A DNA stretch of 64,000 nt, taken from the NCBI GenBank assembly GCA_002429385.1, contig DIZL01000029.1:1-64000 (forward strand), given 5' to 3'. How positions within the stretch are numbered: position 1 is the stretch's first letter; every line of letters begins with the position of its first letter. Shown in pieces: positions 44,849 to 54,374 of the stretch. Position numbers and translations under genes: made by a program. The notes under the pieces are model-generated. The model did no database searches, was not told the origin of the DNA, and saw nothing but the letters and a program-made list of their open reading frames with translations. The DNA is from Prolixibacteraceae bacterium UBA6029 (GTDB lineage: Bacteria > Bacteroidota > Bacteroidia > Bacteroidales > Prolixibacteraceae).

Positions 44849-46678
44849 GTGGATACTTTCTCGAAACGCAAATTCATTATTGCCGGTATCATGCTCGGGA
44901 TTGCAGTGATCTTCATCATCCGGCTTTTCTCGATGCAGATTTTGAACAAGTCTTACAAACAATTTGCCACCCGGAATGTACTCAGAAGAATTACTGTTTT
45001 CCCTGCCCGCGGGTTCATATACGACCGGAAAATGAACTTTATGGTCTACAATAAGGCTGCCTACGATTTATTGGTTGTACCAAGAGAAGTTAAACCATTC
45101 GACACCACAGAGCTTTGCAATATTATTCAATTGGAAAGAGTGGACTTGAGGGAAGCATTAAAAAAAGCAAAACAATTTTCCTATTATAAACCTTCCATTA
45201 TTGTGGGTCAGATTTCACCTGACATTTATGCTCCACTTCAGGAGAAACTTTACAAATATCCCGGCTTTTTTGTACAGTCACGTACCCTTCGCGAATATCC
45301 CAGTAAGAGTGCTGCACAGATTCTTGGGTATGTTGGAGAAGTAAATCAGCACATCATGGAAAGTGACAAGTATTACGGAATGGGGGATTACATTGGTGTA
45401 AGCGGTCTTGAAAAAGCCTACGAGAAAGATCTTCGCGGGATCAAGGGGGTGAAAAACTCGATGGTTGATGTGCATAACAGGATCAAAGGGAGATATAACA
45501 ATGGCGAGGCCGATACTACAGCTATCCTGGGGCACAATCTATTGACGGGTATGGATTCTAAACTTCAGGCCTATGCTGAACTACTGATGACCAACAAAAG
45601 AGGTGCTATCGTTGCTATTGAACCTTCAACAGGCGAAATTATCCTGATGGTAAGTACTCCCTCCTATGACCCGAACTTGCTGGTCGGACGTCAGCGTGGA
45701 ACTAATTACGGAATTCTGGAACGGGACTCTGTAAATAAACCCATGTGGAACAGGGCGATTATCGGTACTTATTCGCCGGGATCAACCTTCAAACTGGCGA
45801 ATGCCCTGATTGCACTGCAGGTACATGCCATAACACCTTTCGATCGGTTCTCCTGTTCAGGACCAGCCTCTACTCCTATAAAATGTACGCACATTCATGT
45901 AAGCCCTTTAGCCATGCGCGAGGGGATCAGGGAATCATGTAATTCATATTTCTGGAATGTTTATCGTTCTATTATCAATCGTTCAGGAAATGTATCTGAT
46001 AATTATCAGAAATGGCGGGACTATATGGTAAGTTTCGGGTTTGGTCAAAAGATAGGCACTGAATTGACTTCGGAAGTAAAAGGATTTATCCCGGAGCTAA
46101 GCTATTATGACAAGCTTTACGGCCAGGCAAGATGGAATGCAATGACGATAAGATCAAATTCGATCGGTCAGGGTGAAATCCTGGCAACACCGCTTCAGAT
46201 GGCCAATATGGTATCAATGGTGGCCAATCGTGGTTATTATATCACCCCCCATTTAGTAAAAGCCATTCAGGATACTAATCGTGTTTTCCGTGAACTGAAA
46301 TATGACAAAAAAGTAATGGACATTAGTCCAGAATATTTCAACACAGTTATTGAAGGCATGCAGGCTGTAGTCGATGAAACCAAGTTAAAAATGACAGTAC
46401 ATCTTGACAATATAATTGTTTGCGGAAAGACGGGAACTGTTCAGAATCCGCATGGAGCTGACCATTCTGCATTTGTTGGATTTGCCCCCCGCGACAATCC
46501 CAAAATTGCCATTGCCGTTTTTATCGAGAATGCCGGTTTTGGGGCAACCTACGCAGCGCCAATTGGAGGATTGTTGATTGAGAAATATTTAAATGATTCG
46601 ATTGCTCCGAAAAGAAAAGAACTTGAGCAGCGATTAATCGAAACCGATTTGTTAAACGTAGTTCAGGTTAAAAAATAA
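44849..46678 (+). CDS. mrdA: Penicillin-binding protein 2 (elongasome transpeptidase)
   Basis: A 609-aa class B penicillin-binding protein. One N-terminal membrane helix (about 10-28) is followed by the pedestal domain with PARGFIYDR (52-60). Transpeptidase motifs: active Ser312 with Lys315 in SPGSTFKL, ESCNSYF, and the KTGT box in GKTGTVQNPHG near 507. It cross-links peptidoglycan during lateral growth together with RodA. The start codon is GTG, 6 bp after mreD. It is a target of beta-lactams such as mecillinam in other bacteria. Confidence 0.95.
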   Translation: MDTFSKRKFIIAGIMLGIAVIFIIRLFSMQILNKSYKQFATRNVLRRITVFPARGFIYDRKMNFMVYNKAAYDLLVVPREVKPFDTTELCNIIQLERVDLREALKKAKQFSYYKPSIIVGQISPDIYAPLQEKLYKYPGFFVQSRTLREYPSKSAAQILGYVGEVNQHIMESDKYYGMGDYIGVSGLEKAYEKDLRGIKGVKNSMVDVHNRIKGRYNNGEADTTAILGHNLLTGMDSKLQAYAELLMTNKRGAIVAIEPSTGEIILMVSTPSYDPNLLVGRQRGTNYGILERDSVNKPMWNRAIIGTYSPGSTFKLANALIALQVHAITPFDRFSCSGPASTPIKCTHIHVSPLAMREGIRESCNSYFWNVYRSIINRSGNVSDNYQKWRDYMVSFGFGQKIGTELTSEVKGFIPELSYYDKLYGQARWNAMTIRSNSIGQGEILATPLQMANMVSMVANRGYYITPHLVKAIQDTNRVFRELKYDKKVMDISPEYFNTVIEGMQAVVDETKLKMTVHLDNIIVCGKTGTVQNPHGADHSAFVGFAPRDNPKIAIAVFIENAGFGATYAAPIGGLLIEKYLNDSIAPKRKELEQRLIETDLLNVVQVKK

Positions 46679-46682
46679 AGCA

Positions 46683-48110
46683 GTGGAAAAAAGAAACAAC
46701 GTTTGGGCAAATGTCGACTGGATTACGATATCCATCTATCTGGCCATGATGTTAATCGGCTGGGTAAACATTTATGCTGCTGTGTACAACCAAGAGCATA
46801 AAAGTATTTTTGACATGACTCAGCAATACGGTAAACAATTGATCTGGATTTTTGCCGCTATTTTCATTGCCGTGCTCATGATCAATACAGATTCGAAATT
46901 CTTTGTGTCGTTTTCATTTCCCATGTATCTATTCTTTATTCTAATCTTATTCTTAGTTCTGTTTATTGGAAAAGAGATTAATGGTGCCAGGTCATGGATT
47001 GAAATAGGAAATTTTCTGATACAACCGTCCGAGTTTATGAAAATGGCAACATCTCTGGCCATCGCACGATACATCAGTTCGTATAACTTCAAAATGCACA
47101 GCTACAAGTCATTGCTGACTTTGTGCGGAATTATCTTCATCCCGGTTGGACTGATATTCCTCCAGAACGATACTGGTTCAGCGCTTGTATTTGGAGTATT
47201 TCTTCTGGTTCTATACCGTGAGGGTCTTAACGGGATTGTCCTTTTCTTCACGTTTCTGATTTTGTTGGTTTTTATTCTCACCATGATTCTTGATCCGTTA
47301 ATTACTATTCTAATCCTTACGATTGCCGCTTTTGTAATTAACTACTTGATTCGGAAGAAAGTAAAACGCAACTTGATTGGAATAGGTGTTTTTACTTCTA
47401 TTTTTGGTGTTTTATGGCTCATCAACTATCTGCTTCAGGGAACTGTTGATGCCCTCTATTTTATTTTCGCGGCTGCATTTATTTCTTCATCCCTTTTCTT
47501 TATATGGGCAATGGTGCTCAGGAAGCGAAGTCTGGCTATATTGATTGGCATTTACCTGGGATGTGTACTCTTTAGTGTTTCGGTAGATTTTGTATTCCAC
47601 AACATCATGGAACAACATCAACGGGACAGGATTAACGAATTGCTTGGAATCCAGTCTGATGTACACGGCTCAGGATATCATGTCAACCAATCCAAGATTG
47701 CGATTGGATCAGGCGGATTATTCGGGAAAGGATTCCTACAGGGAACTCAAACCAAGTTTAATTTTGTTCCAGAGCAAAGTACTGATTTTATCTTCTGTAC
47801 CATTGGTGAAGAATGGGGCTTTCTTGGGACAGCCACAGTTATAGGTTTATTTATTGGGTTGTTGTTGCGGCTGATTTTTCTCGCTGAGCGCAACCATTCA
47901 AAATTCAGCAGGGTGTATGGATATTGTGTTGCGACTATTCTTTTCTTTCACTTTGCGGTAAATATTGGGATGACAATCGGACTGGCACCTGTTATTGGGA
48001 TACCTCTGCCCTTTTTTAGCTATGGCGGTTCATCACTATGGTCGTTTACACTACTTCTTTTTGTATTCGTAAGGCTTGATGCCAGCAGGTTTGAACAGCT
48101 TAGCTTTTAA
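46683..48110 (+). CDS. rodA: SEDS-family peptidoglycan glycosyltransferase RodA
   Basis: A 475-aa membrane protein, longer than the about 370 aa of E. coli RodA. The extra length is a hydrophobic insert of about 100 residues (about 175-290) with additional helices. Core motifs: INGARSWIEIGNFLIQPSEF, the QNDTGSALVF helix, and the C-terminal SYGGSSLW. It polymerises glycan with PBP2. The GTG start is 4 bp after the mrdA stop. It is the last gene of the mre operon and converges with acpH 11 bp away. Confidence 0.94.
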   Translation: MEKRNNVWANVDWITISIYLAMMLIGWVNIYAAVYNQEHKSIFDMTQQYGKQLIWIFAAIFIAVLMINTDSKFFVSFSFPMYLFFILILFLVLFIGKEINGARSWIEIGNFLIQPSEFMKMATSLAIARYISSYNFKMHSYKSLLTLCGIIFIPVGLIFLQNDTGSALVFGVFLLVLYREGLNGIVLFFTFLILLVFILTMILDPLITILILTIAAFVINYLIRKKVKRNLIGIGVFTSIFGVLWLINYLLQGTVDALYFIFAAAFISSSLFFIWAMVLRKRSLAILIGIYLGCVLFSVSVDFVFHNIMEQHQRDRINELLGIQSDVHGSGYHVNQSKIAIGSGGLFGKGFLQGTQTKFNFVPEQSTDFIFCTIGEEWGFLGTATVIGLFIGLLLRLIFLAERNHSKFSRVYGYCVATILFFHFAVNIGMTIGLAPVIGIPLPFFSYGGSSLWSFTLLLFVFVRLDASRFEQLSF

Positions 48111-48121
48111 AAAACGCCAAA

Positions 48122-48742
48122 TTAAAGACAGTCATTTTTCCTCACTTCAGGCTTGGAAATCCTGACCGAGAAATCAGATTCAACATATTCAATAAGATCA
48201 GCAAAGAAACTCTTGAATAAAGAATCAAATTGGTAATATTCCTGATTGAGAATATGCATAGCCCATTCACTGTTTTGGGGCAGCGAAGTTCTCCGCGACA
48301 TAATATCAAGAACATGAGCCAGATTTTCGCGATGAGCATAGGATTCAAGCCGTTTGTGTTGAATCAGAAAAGGAAGAAACTGCTTCACCCGAAAAGGAAG
48401 GATTAGAAAATTGGATAAAAACACGGCATGGCTGTATTTGGAAAACTGCCGCAGGGTATACACGGAATATTCAGTCCAGTTTGCAGCCAGGAAATGATCG
48501 AAGAATACATCAGCCACAATACCGGAATATCTGCCATAGCCTGGTTTAAGAAGAGCAATACATTCCTTCACATCCTTATGCTGATCGGTAAAAAAATCAA
48601 TGCTTCGGTGCAATTTAATACCATAAGCTACCTGCTCCGGATATTGCAGGTATTTATTCCCTTTCACAAAGTCACCAATAAAATTACCAAGTTTAATTTC
48701 ATCAGATTCACCAGACAAATATAAATGAGCCAGATAGTTCAT
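48122..48742 (-). CDS. acpH: ACP phosphodiesterase-like protein
   Basis: A 206-aa protein. It begins NYLAHLYLSG and has GNFIGDFVKG (about 19-28), IKLHRSIDFFTDQH (about 43-56) and GIVADVFFDHFLA (about 74-86), the conserved His/Asp set of the AcpH (DUF479) family. The E. coli enzyme removes the phosphopantetheine arm from acyl carrier protein. It stands alone on the minus strand, facing rodA. Confidence 0.88.
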   Translation of the reverse strand: MNYLAHLYLSGESDEIKLGNFIGDFVKGNKYLQYPEQVAYGIKLHRSIDFFTDQHKDVKECIALLKPGYGRYSGIVADVFFDHFLAANWTEYSVYTLRQFSKYSHAVFLSNFLILPFRVKQFLPFLIQHKRLESYAHRENLAHVLDIMSRRTSLPQNSEWAMHILNQEYYQFDSLFKSFFADLIEYVESDFSVRISKPEVRKNDCL

Positions 48743-48873
48743 GAGAATATTTACTGTTTTAATGGCCGATCTTCACGCGAATGACATGAGCATTCCATCT
48801 GTAAATTAAGATAACAACCCGCAAAGATATATTCTCTGATTATCGAAAAAAAATATTCTTTATTGACATGCTC

Positions 48874-49779
48874 TTATTTTTTTCCAATGCGGATTATCCC
48901 TGCCTGGGCCATGGTCATTACCATAACTCCGGCGACAGTAATTCCGCCACCCCACAACTGTATGGCTAAGGGGAATTTATCCATATAAAAATAAGCAATG
49001 GTTAATACGAAGATTCCCTTTAAACTCTGTATAATGGAGGATCGGGAGGCTGATATGTACCGATAGGAATAAAAGAATGACAACAGTCCTATAAATGAGC
49101 CAAAAAATGCTCCCAGCGCAATATTCAGCAGTGCTTTGGCTGGTATAGCTAACGGAAGCCCGCTCCAGATAAAATAACCCAGGAAGGATAGGAAAATCCA
49201 GCACAAGGAATTCAGATTGAAAACCACAGGACTCGCTTTGTCAACATTCTTTTTTACAATTACAGAGAAAGTAGCTGCCAGAAAAGTATTGATAACAACT
49301 AATCCGGTTCCGGGAATAAAAAGTTTCTGCCAGTTAAGTTCACCGGTATAGCTGATCACAAATGCGCCGGTAATAGCCATGATCCCGCCCAATGCTTCCA
49401 TCAGGGAAAACCTATCATTCAGAAAGAATATGCCCAGTGAAGTCAGAAAAACAGGGAACAGATTACCTAAAAATGACGTAACTGAAGGATCAGAAATGGC
49501 GCGGATGGCCATGAAAAAGGTGATATTTGAAGCAAGATCAATGGCAGCCAGAATCAACAGCAAACCGAATACTTTCCGTGGAAAGGCCTTAACTTCACTG
49601 ATCTTCCCTGAGGAAATAAAGAATATCAGATTAAGCAGAAACCCAACTCCGAAATAGTACAGGCCAAATTGAGCCAGTTCCACCTGGTTCAGTCCTGCTT
49701 TACTAAATACATACAAGCTCGAAAAGGCAATAGTGCCAACCAAAGCGTAAACATATCCTTTCCACTCTTCTGATTTCAT
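48874..49779 (-). CDS. EamA/DMT-superfamily membrane transporter
   Basis: A protein of about 301 aa with ten membrane helices in two homologous halves, typical of EamA transporters (for example ASNITFFMAIRAISDPSVTS; ISASRSSIIQSLKGIFVLT). The substrate is unknown. The frame opens at 49809, but that would start inside the terminator of the upstream pgi operon. The ATG at 49779, giving MKSEEWKGYVYALVG, fits the family. Confidence 0.82.
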   Translation of the reverse strand: MKSEEWKGYVYALVGTIAFSSLYVFSKAGLNQVELAQFGLYYFGVGFLLNLIFFISSGKISEVKAFPRKVFGLLLILAAIDLASNITFFMAIRAISDPSVTSFLGNLFPVFLTSLGIFFLNDRFSLMEALGGIMAITGAFVISYTGELNWQKLFIPGTGLVVINTFLAATFSVIVKKNVDKASPVVFNLNSLCWIFLSFLGYFIWSGLPLAIPAKALLNIALGAFFGSFIGLLSFFYSYRYISASRSSIIQSLKGIFVLTIAYFYMDKFPLAIQLWGGGITVAGVMVMTMAQAGIIRIGKK

Positions 49780-49789
49780 AGTTATTCTT

Positions 49790-49826
49790 AAAAAAAAGAG
49801 AAACTTCAAGCCTGAGGTTTCTCTTT
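49790..49826 (-). terminator. Rho-independent terminator of the lysS-gpsA-pgi operon
   Basis: On the minus strand AGAGAAAC...TCA pairs with TGA...GTTTCTCT (one internal mismatch), followed by a run of eight T. It lies 24 bp past the pgi stop. Confidence 0.85.
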
Positions 49827-49849
49827 CGCAAGTTATTGTATTTTATGAA

Positions 49850-51193
49850 TTACAGGCGCTTTTTTATTGCTTTTGTAGCTTCTTCAAAACCTGGTTTTTC
49901 GAGCAGTGCAAACATATTCTTTTTATAGGCTTCAACTCCAGGCTGATCGAATGGATTGACTCCCAAGGTATATCCGCTTAATCCGCAAGCCACTTCGAAG
50001 AACTGAATCAACTGACCAAGGAAATATTCGTTTAATTTTGGAAGAACGATCTGGATATTTGGTACCCCACCGTCGACATGAGCCAACATGGTGCCAAGTT
50101 CAGCCATTTTATTTACCTCATCGACACGTTTGCCAGCAAGGAAATTAAGGCCATCAAGGTTAGCTGCATCAGTTGGGATGCGAACTTCGCGATCAGGACT
50201 GGCAATGGACAGAACCGTTTCGAACAGTGTGCGTTCACCTTCCTGAATGTATTGACCCATAGAATGCAGATCGGAAGAAAAATCAACGGCAGCAGGGAAA
50301 ATACCCTTACCGTCTTTTCCTTCACTTTCACCGTAAAGCTGTTTCCACCATTCGGCCAGAAAATGTAGTTTAGGATTGAAGTTGACCAGAATTTCCACTT
50401 TCTTCCCTCTTCTATAGAGTTCATTACGAACTGCAGCATACTGTGCAGAAATGTTTTCTTCAAACGGAACATCAATGCCGGTTGAGTTTTGCATGTCTAC
50501 AGCGCCTTTTACCAACGCACGGATATCAAACCCGGCCACTGCAATAGCCAATAAACCAACAGGAGTCAGTACAGAATAACGGCCACCTACATCATCAGGA
50601 ATAACAAATGTTTTGTATCCTTCAATAGTTGCCAAAGAGCGCAATGCACCTTTACTTTTATCAGTGATGGCAATGATTCGTTCGTTTGCTTCTGCTTTGC
50701 CGTATTTGTCTTCGATATCCTGTTTAAGAAGTCTGAAAGCCAATGCTGGTTCAGTGGTCGTTCCCGATTTGGAAATCACGGCTAAAGCGTATTCTTTTGT
50801 TTTCAGTAATTCACGCAGCTCGAAAAGGTAATCTTCGCTAATGTTTTGTCCTGCAAATAAGATGAACGGATTTTTACGTTCTTTCAGGTGGGCAAAATTG
50901 TCTGAAAGTGCATCAACCACTGCCTTGGCTCCGAGATAGGAACCACCTATCCCAATAACAACCAGGATATCTATATTTTTAGAAAGTAACTTAGCTGCTG
51001 TTGATTCGTAATCAGCCAATTCAGCTTCCGAGATTGAGCAAGGCAAAGTTGTCCAGCCTAAAAAATCACTTCCTTTACCTGTCTTATTGAAAAGAGTCAG
51101 GTTATGTTGCTCAATGGCATTTTTGTATGAGAGGAACGAGTCTTTTGAAATGAAATCAAAAGTCTTGTTTAGATTTAAAGAAATTCTTTCCAT
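49850..51193 (-). CDS. pgi: Glucose-6-phosphate isomerase
   Basis: A 447-aa protein of the short bacterial type. Signatures: VIGIGGSYLGAKAVVDAL (about 82-99), SKSGTTTEPALAFR (about 145-158), GGRYSVLTPVGLL (about 207-219) and the C-terminal GVNPFDQPGVE with its catalytic-site segment. It interconverts glucose-6-phosphate and fructose-6-phosphate. It follows gpsA by 7 bp and is the last gene of the operon. Confidence 0.95.
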   Translation of the reverse strand: MERISLNLNKTFDFISKDSFLSYKNAIEQHNLTLFNKTGKGSDFLGWTTLPCSISEAELADYESTAAKLLSKNIDILVVIGIGGSYLGAKAVVDALSDNFAHLKERKNPFILFAGQNISEDYLFELRELLKTKEYALAVISKSGTTTEPALAFRLLKQDIEDKYGKAEANERIIAITDKSKGALRSLATIEGYKTFVIPDDVGGRYSVLTPVGLLAIAVAGFDIRALVKGAVDMQNSTGIDVPFEENISAQYAAVRNELYRRGKKVEILVNFNPKLHFLAEWWKQLYGESEGKDGKGIFPAAVDFSSDLHSMGQYIQEGERTLFETVLSIASPDREVRIPTDAANLDGLNFLAGKRVDEVNKMAELGTMLAHVDGGVPNIQIVLPKLNEYFLGQLIQFFEVACGLSGYTLGVNPFDQPGVEAYKKNMFALLEKPGFEEATKAIKKRL

Positions 51194-51200
51194 TTTACTA

Positions 51201-52196
51201 TTATCTAAGGTTTTCAGTTAACAATCTGATTTCTATTGCAGGGGAAATGTTTTCATATAAGATATTGTATACAGCTTCGGAAATAGGCATATTCACCCTG
51301 AATTCTTCATTAATTTCCTTGATCGATTTAGCGGCATAATAACCTTCAGCAACCATATGCATCTCAAGTTGTGCCGAACGGACCGAATAGCCCTTCCCGA
51401 TCATGGTCCCAAAGGTGCGGTTTCTCGAAAACTGAGAATAGGCTGTTACCAGTAAGTCGCCCAGGTAAGCTGAACTTTTGATGTCACGGGTAATGGGGTG
51501 AACTTTATCTACGAAGCGTTTAATCTCCTGAATGGCATTGGAGATAAGCACAGCCTGAAAATTATCGCCATAGCGAAGTCCATGAACAATTCCCGAGGCA
51601 ATAGCGATAACATTCTTCAGTACTGATGCATATTCTGTTCCATAAATATCGTCAGAAACATGAGTACGGATATATGGACATTCGAGCTTAAAGGCAAATG
51701 CCCTGGCCTTTTTTACATCAGGACAGGCAATGGTAAGGTACGACAAGCGTTCCAGTGCCACTTCCTCTGCATGACATGGACCGGCAATAACGCCAATCCG
51801 TTCGTATGGTATATTGAAATACTGGTGAAGATATTGCCCTACGATCAAATTATCTTCAGGAACAATACCTTTTATAGCCGAAACTACAAATTTCTGGGCA
51901 AAGTCGGCAGTTACATTGGTCATGGCTTCCTTCAGGAATGCAGAAGGGATGGCCAGTATAACAATGTCAACACCTTCCACAGCCTTGTTAATGTCGGTGA
52001 AGAAATTAATCCGGCTGGTATCAAACTCAACTCCTCTGAGGTAGCTGGGGTTGTGTTTAAACCGGTTGAATTGTTCAATATTGTCATGATTCCGGAAATA
52101 CCAATTAATGCTATCTACATTGTGCAAAAGGATTTTCGCCAATGCGGTAGCCCAACTTCCACTTCCGATTATTGCTATTTTAGAGTTTGCAAACAT
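51201..52196 (-). CDS. gpsA: Glycerol-3-phosphate dehydrogenase [NAD(P)+]
   Basis: A 331-aa protein. The Rossmann motif IIGSGSWATALAKI spans residues 9-22, then VVSAIKGI, IGVIAGPCHAEEVA, the catalytic Lys in ASVLKNVIAIASGIVHGL, and SSAYLGDLLVTAYS. It makes sn-glycerol-3-phosphate for phospholipid synthesis. It lies between lysS and pgi with 16 and 7 bp spacers. Confidence 0.95.
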   Translation of the reverse strand: MFANSKIAIIGSGSWATALAKILLHNVDSINWYFRNHDNIEQFNRFKHNPSYLRGVEFDTSRINFFTDINKAVEGVDIVILAIPSAFLKEAMTNVTADFAQKFVVSAIKGIVPEDNLIVGQYLHQYFNIPYERIGVIAGPCHAEEVALERLSYLTIACPDVKKARAFAFKLECPYIRTHVSDDIYGTEYASVLKNVIAIASGIVHGLRYGDNFQAVLISNAIQEIKRFVDKVHPITRDIKSSAYLGDLLVTAYSQFSRNRTFGTMIGKGYSVRSAQLEMHMVAEGYYAAKSIKEINEEFRVNMPISEAVYNILYENISPAIEIRLLTENLR

Positions 52197-52212
52197 TCTT
52201 ATTAGTTCTGAT

Positions 52213-53937
52213 TTATGACAACCATTTATTCACGTCATCAATTGAAGGGTTGTCTAAACCCAGTTTGTTTTTTTTGTTTAATCCACAAATGTCGTTAAAA
52301 AACTTACCAGCTTTTATTTCTTTCAAATCTTTAACTTTTTTTAACCCTAACATGCGAATGACCTCTATCCATTGAAGAGGAATTCCAAGTTCCAGGAATT
52401 TTTCATCCGGATCGGCAGCTTCAGCAACCTTCTCAGGTTTCATTTGCGGAAAGAAAAGGACATCCTGAATAGACAGGTTGTTGGTCATAAACATGGTCAA
52501 CCGGTCAATTCCGATTCCCATTCCTGAAGTTGGCGGCATCCCGTATTCAAGGGCACGTAAAAAGTCCTGATCAATGAACATTGCTTCGTCATCACCCTTT
52601 TCGGACAATTTCATCTGGTCTTCAAAACGTTCACGCTGGTCAATCGGATCGTTCAACTCAGAATAAGCATTGGCCAACTCTTTACCATTCACCATCAGTT
52701 CAAAACGTTCGGTCAGACCTTCAACGGAACGATGTTTTTTGGTTAAGGGCGACATCTCTACCGGATAGTCAATAATAAAGGTAGGCTGGACATAATGATG
52801 TTCACACTTCTCTCCGAAGATCTCGTCGATCATCTTTCCTTTACCCATTGTTTTATCAGTCTCGATGCCAAGCTTCATGCAAATATCGCGTAATTCATCT
52901 TCAGTCTTTCCTGCAATTTCAAAGCCGGTATGTTCTCGGATTGAATCATACATGGTTACCCTTTTGAACGGGCGTTTAAAGTTTATCTCCACCTCACCAA
53001 GTTGAACTGTGGTTGTACCGTGCAAGGCGATAGCAATCCGTTCAATCATTTCTTCTGTGAAATTCATCATCCAGATGTAGTCTTTGTAAGCTACATAAAT
53101 TTCCATTACAGTAAATTCAGGATTGTGAGTTCGATCCATTCCTTCGTTGCGGAAGTCTTTTGAAAACTCATAAACTCCATCGAAACCCCCAACAATCAGG
53201 CGTTTCAGGTAAAGCTCGTTGGCAACCCTCAAATAAAGGGGAATATTGAGTGCATTATGATGCGTAATAAACGGACGGGCGGTAGCTCCTCCGGGTATAG
53301 ACTGCAAGATCGGTGTCTCAACTTCCAGATAACCCTGTTCGTTGAAAAACTGGCGCATGGTATTAATAATCTTCGTCCGTTTAATAAATGTATCTTTCAC
53401 CTGTGGATTCACAATCAAATCTACATAACGTTGACGATACCGCAATTCAGGGTCGGTTACAGCGTCAAACAACTGGCCATCCTTCTCCTTCACAATCGGT
53501 AATGGTCTCAATGATTTGCTCAGGATATAAAATTCCTTGACATGTACTGAAAGTTCTCCAACCTGGGTAATGAATGCAAATCCTTTAACACCAATAATAT
53601 CGCCTATATCGAGTAATTTCTTGAATACATCGTTATAATGGCTTTTATCTTCTTCCGGACATATTTCATCGCGGTTTATGTACAGTTGAATCCTTCCCGT
53701 GGCATCCTGAATTTCGGCAAAAGAAGCCTTCCCCATAATCCGCCGACTCATAATCCGACCTGCCAGAACTACATCCCGGTAATTATTTAATTCAGGGTTA
53801 TAATTTTCCTTAATTTCAGAAGTGGTTACATTTACCGGGAATTCGGCAGCGGGATAAGGATCTATGCCCATTTCCTTCATCTTTTGCATGGAGGTTCTCC
53901 TGACAATTTCCTGTTCGCTTAATTCAATTATACTCAT
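52213..53937 (-). CDS. lysS: Lysyl-tRNA synthetase, class II
   Basis: A 574-aa protein. The N-terminal OB-fold anticodon-binding domain has VVLAGRIMSRRIMGKASFAE (about 52-71). The class II catalytic core has motif 2 (FRNEGMDRTHNPEFTVME) and motif 3 (GMGIGIDRLTMFMT). A C-terminal extension of about 75 residues follows motif 3, as in many Bacteroidota enzymes. It is the first gene of the lysS-gpsA-pgi operon and is divergent from recJ. Confidence 0.96.
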   Translation of the reverse strand: MSIIELSEQEIVRRTSMQKMKEMGIDPYPAAEFPVNVTTSEIKENYNPELNNYRDVVLAGRIMSRRIMGKASFAEIQDATGRIQLYINRDEICPEEDKSHYNDVFKKLLDIGDIIGVKGFAFITQVGELSVHVKEFYILSKSLRPLPIVKEKDGQLFDAVTDPELRYRQRYVDLIVNPQVKDTFIKRTKIINTMRQFFNEQGYLEVETPILQSIPGGATARPFITHHNALNIPLYLRVANELYLKRLIVGGFDGVYEFSKDFRNEGMDRTHNPEFTVMEIYVAYKDYIWMMNFTEEMIERIAIALHGTTTVQLGEVEINFKRPFKRVTMYDSIREHTGFEIAGKTEDELRDICMKLGIETDKTMGKGKMIDEIFGEKCEHHYVQPTFIIDYPVEMSPLTKKHRSVEGLTERFELMVNGKELANAYSELNDPIDQRERFEDQMKLSEKGDDEAMFIDQDFLRALEYGMPPTSGMGIGIDRLTMFMTNNLSIQDVLFFPQMKPEKVAEAADPDEKFLELGIPLQWIEVIRMLGLKKVKDLKEIKAGKFFNDICGLNKKNKLGLDNPSIDDVNKWLS

Positions 53938-53974
53938 TGGTTAGGAACTATTTAAAGATCAAAAAAATTTCCTG

Positions 53975-53982
53975 CAAAGATA
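53975..53982 (-). promoter_or_regulatory. Promoter of lysS-gpsA-pgi
   Basis: The minus strand reads TATCTTTG, an exact TAnnTTTG match, 38 bases before the lysS start codon. Confidence 0.62.
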
Positions 53983-54330
53983 GTAAACTATTGCAGATTA
54001 GAAGTAACCGCAATTATCGAGTTTCCATTCAACTTGTATTTTTGTCAGTATATATCAGTCAATCAGGGTGATTCGTGCAGCGAATAACTGTTTTGGAAAA
54101 CCAGTGTTCCAAGTGCCTATAAACACATTCACTGTTTGCAGACATCTGATGCTGCTTTCTTATTGCCTGAGTAACAATGGAAATTACAAACAGGTGGCTG
54201 AATAAAGGATTTGATGAATTTACGGCTAAGCTTTTGACAAGATGTTTTTTGGAACACAAAGAATCTGTTTTTGTTAACAAAATGTGAATTAATGTATGTG
54301 AATTACTTTCCAGTTCTACGTTCATTTTTT
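53983..54330. other. Divergent intergenic region between lysS and recJ
   Basis: About 350 bases. The minus frame at 54059-54325 has no family resemblance and is probably not a gene. No tRNA, hairpin cluster or repeat was recognised. Confidence 0.45.
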
Positions 54331-54338
54331 TATCTTTG
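54331..54338 (+). promoter_or_regulatory. Promoter of recJ
   Basis: TATCTTTG is an exact TAnnTTTG match, 37 bases before the chosen recJ ATG. It overlaps the alternative upstream ATG at 54336, which rules that start out. Confidence 0.6.
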
Positions 54339-54374
54339 AGAAATTTTTGTCAAAACTGTTCTGAAACGAAACGA

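Noticed and set aside
54059..54325. 88-aa minus-strand ORF between lysS and recJ
   Set aside because: No family resemblance, no promoter or start context, and Ser/His-rich composition typical of non-coding sequence.
54336..54374. Upstream start for recJ adding 13 residues
   Set aside because: The ATG at 54336 overlaps the -7 promoter box, so it would not be in the mRNA.
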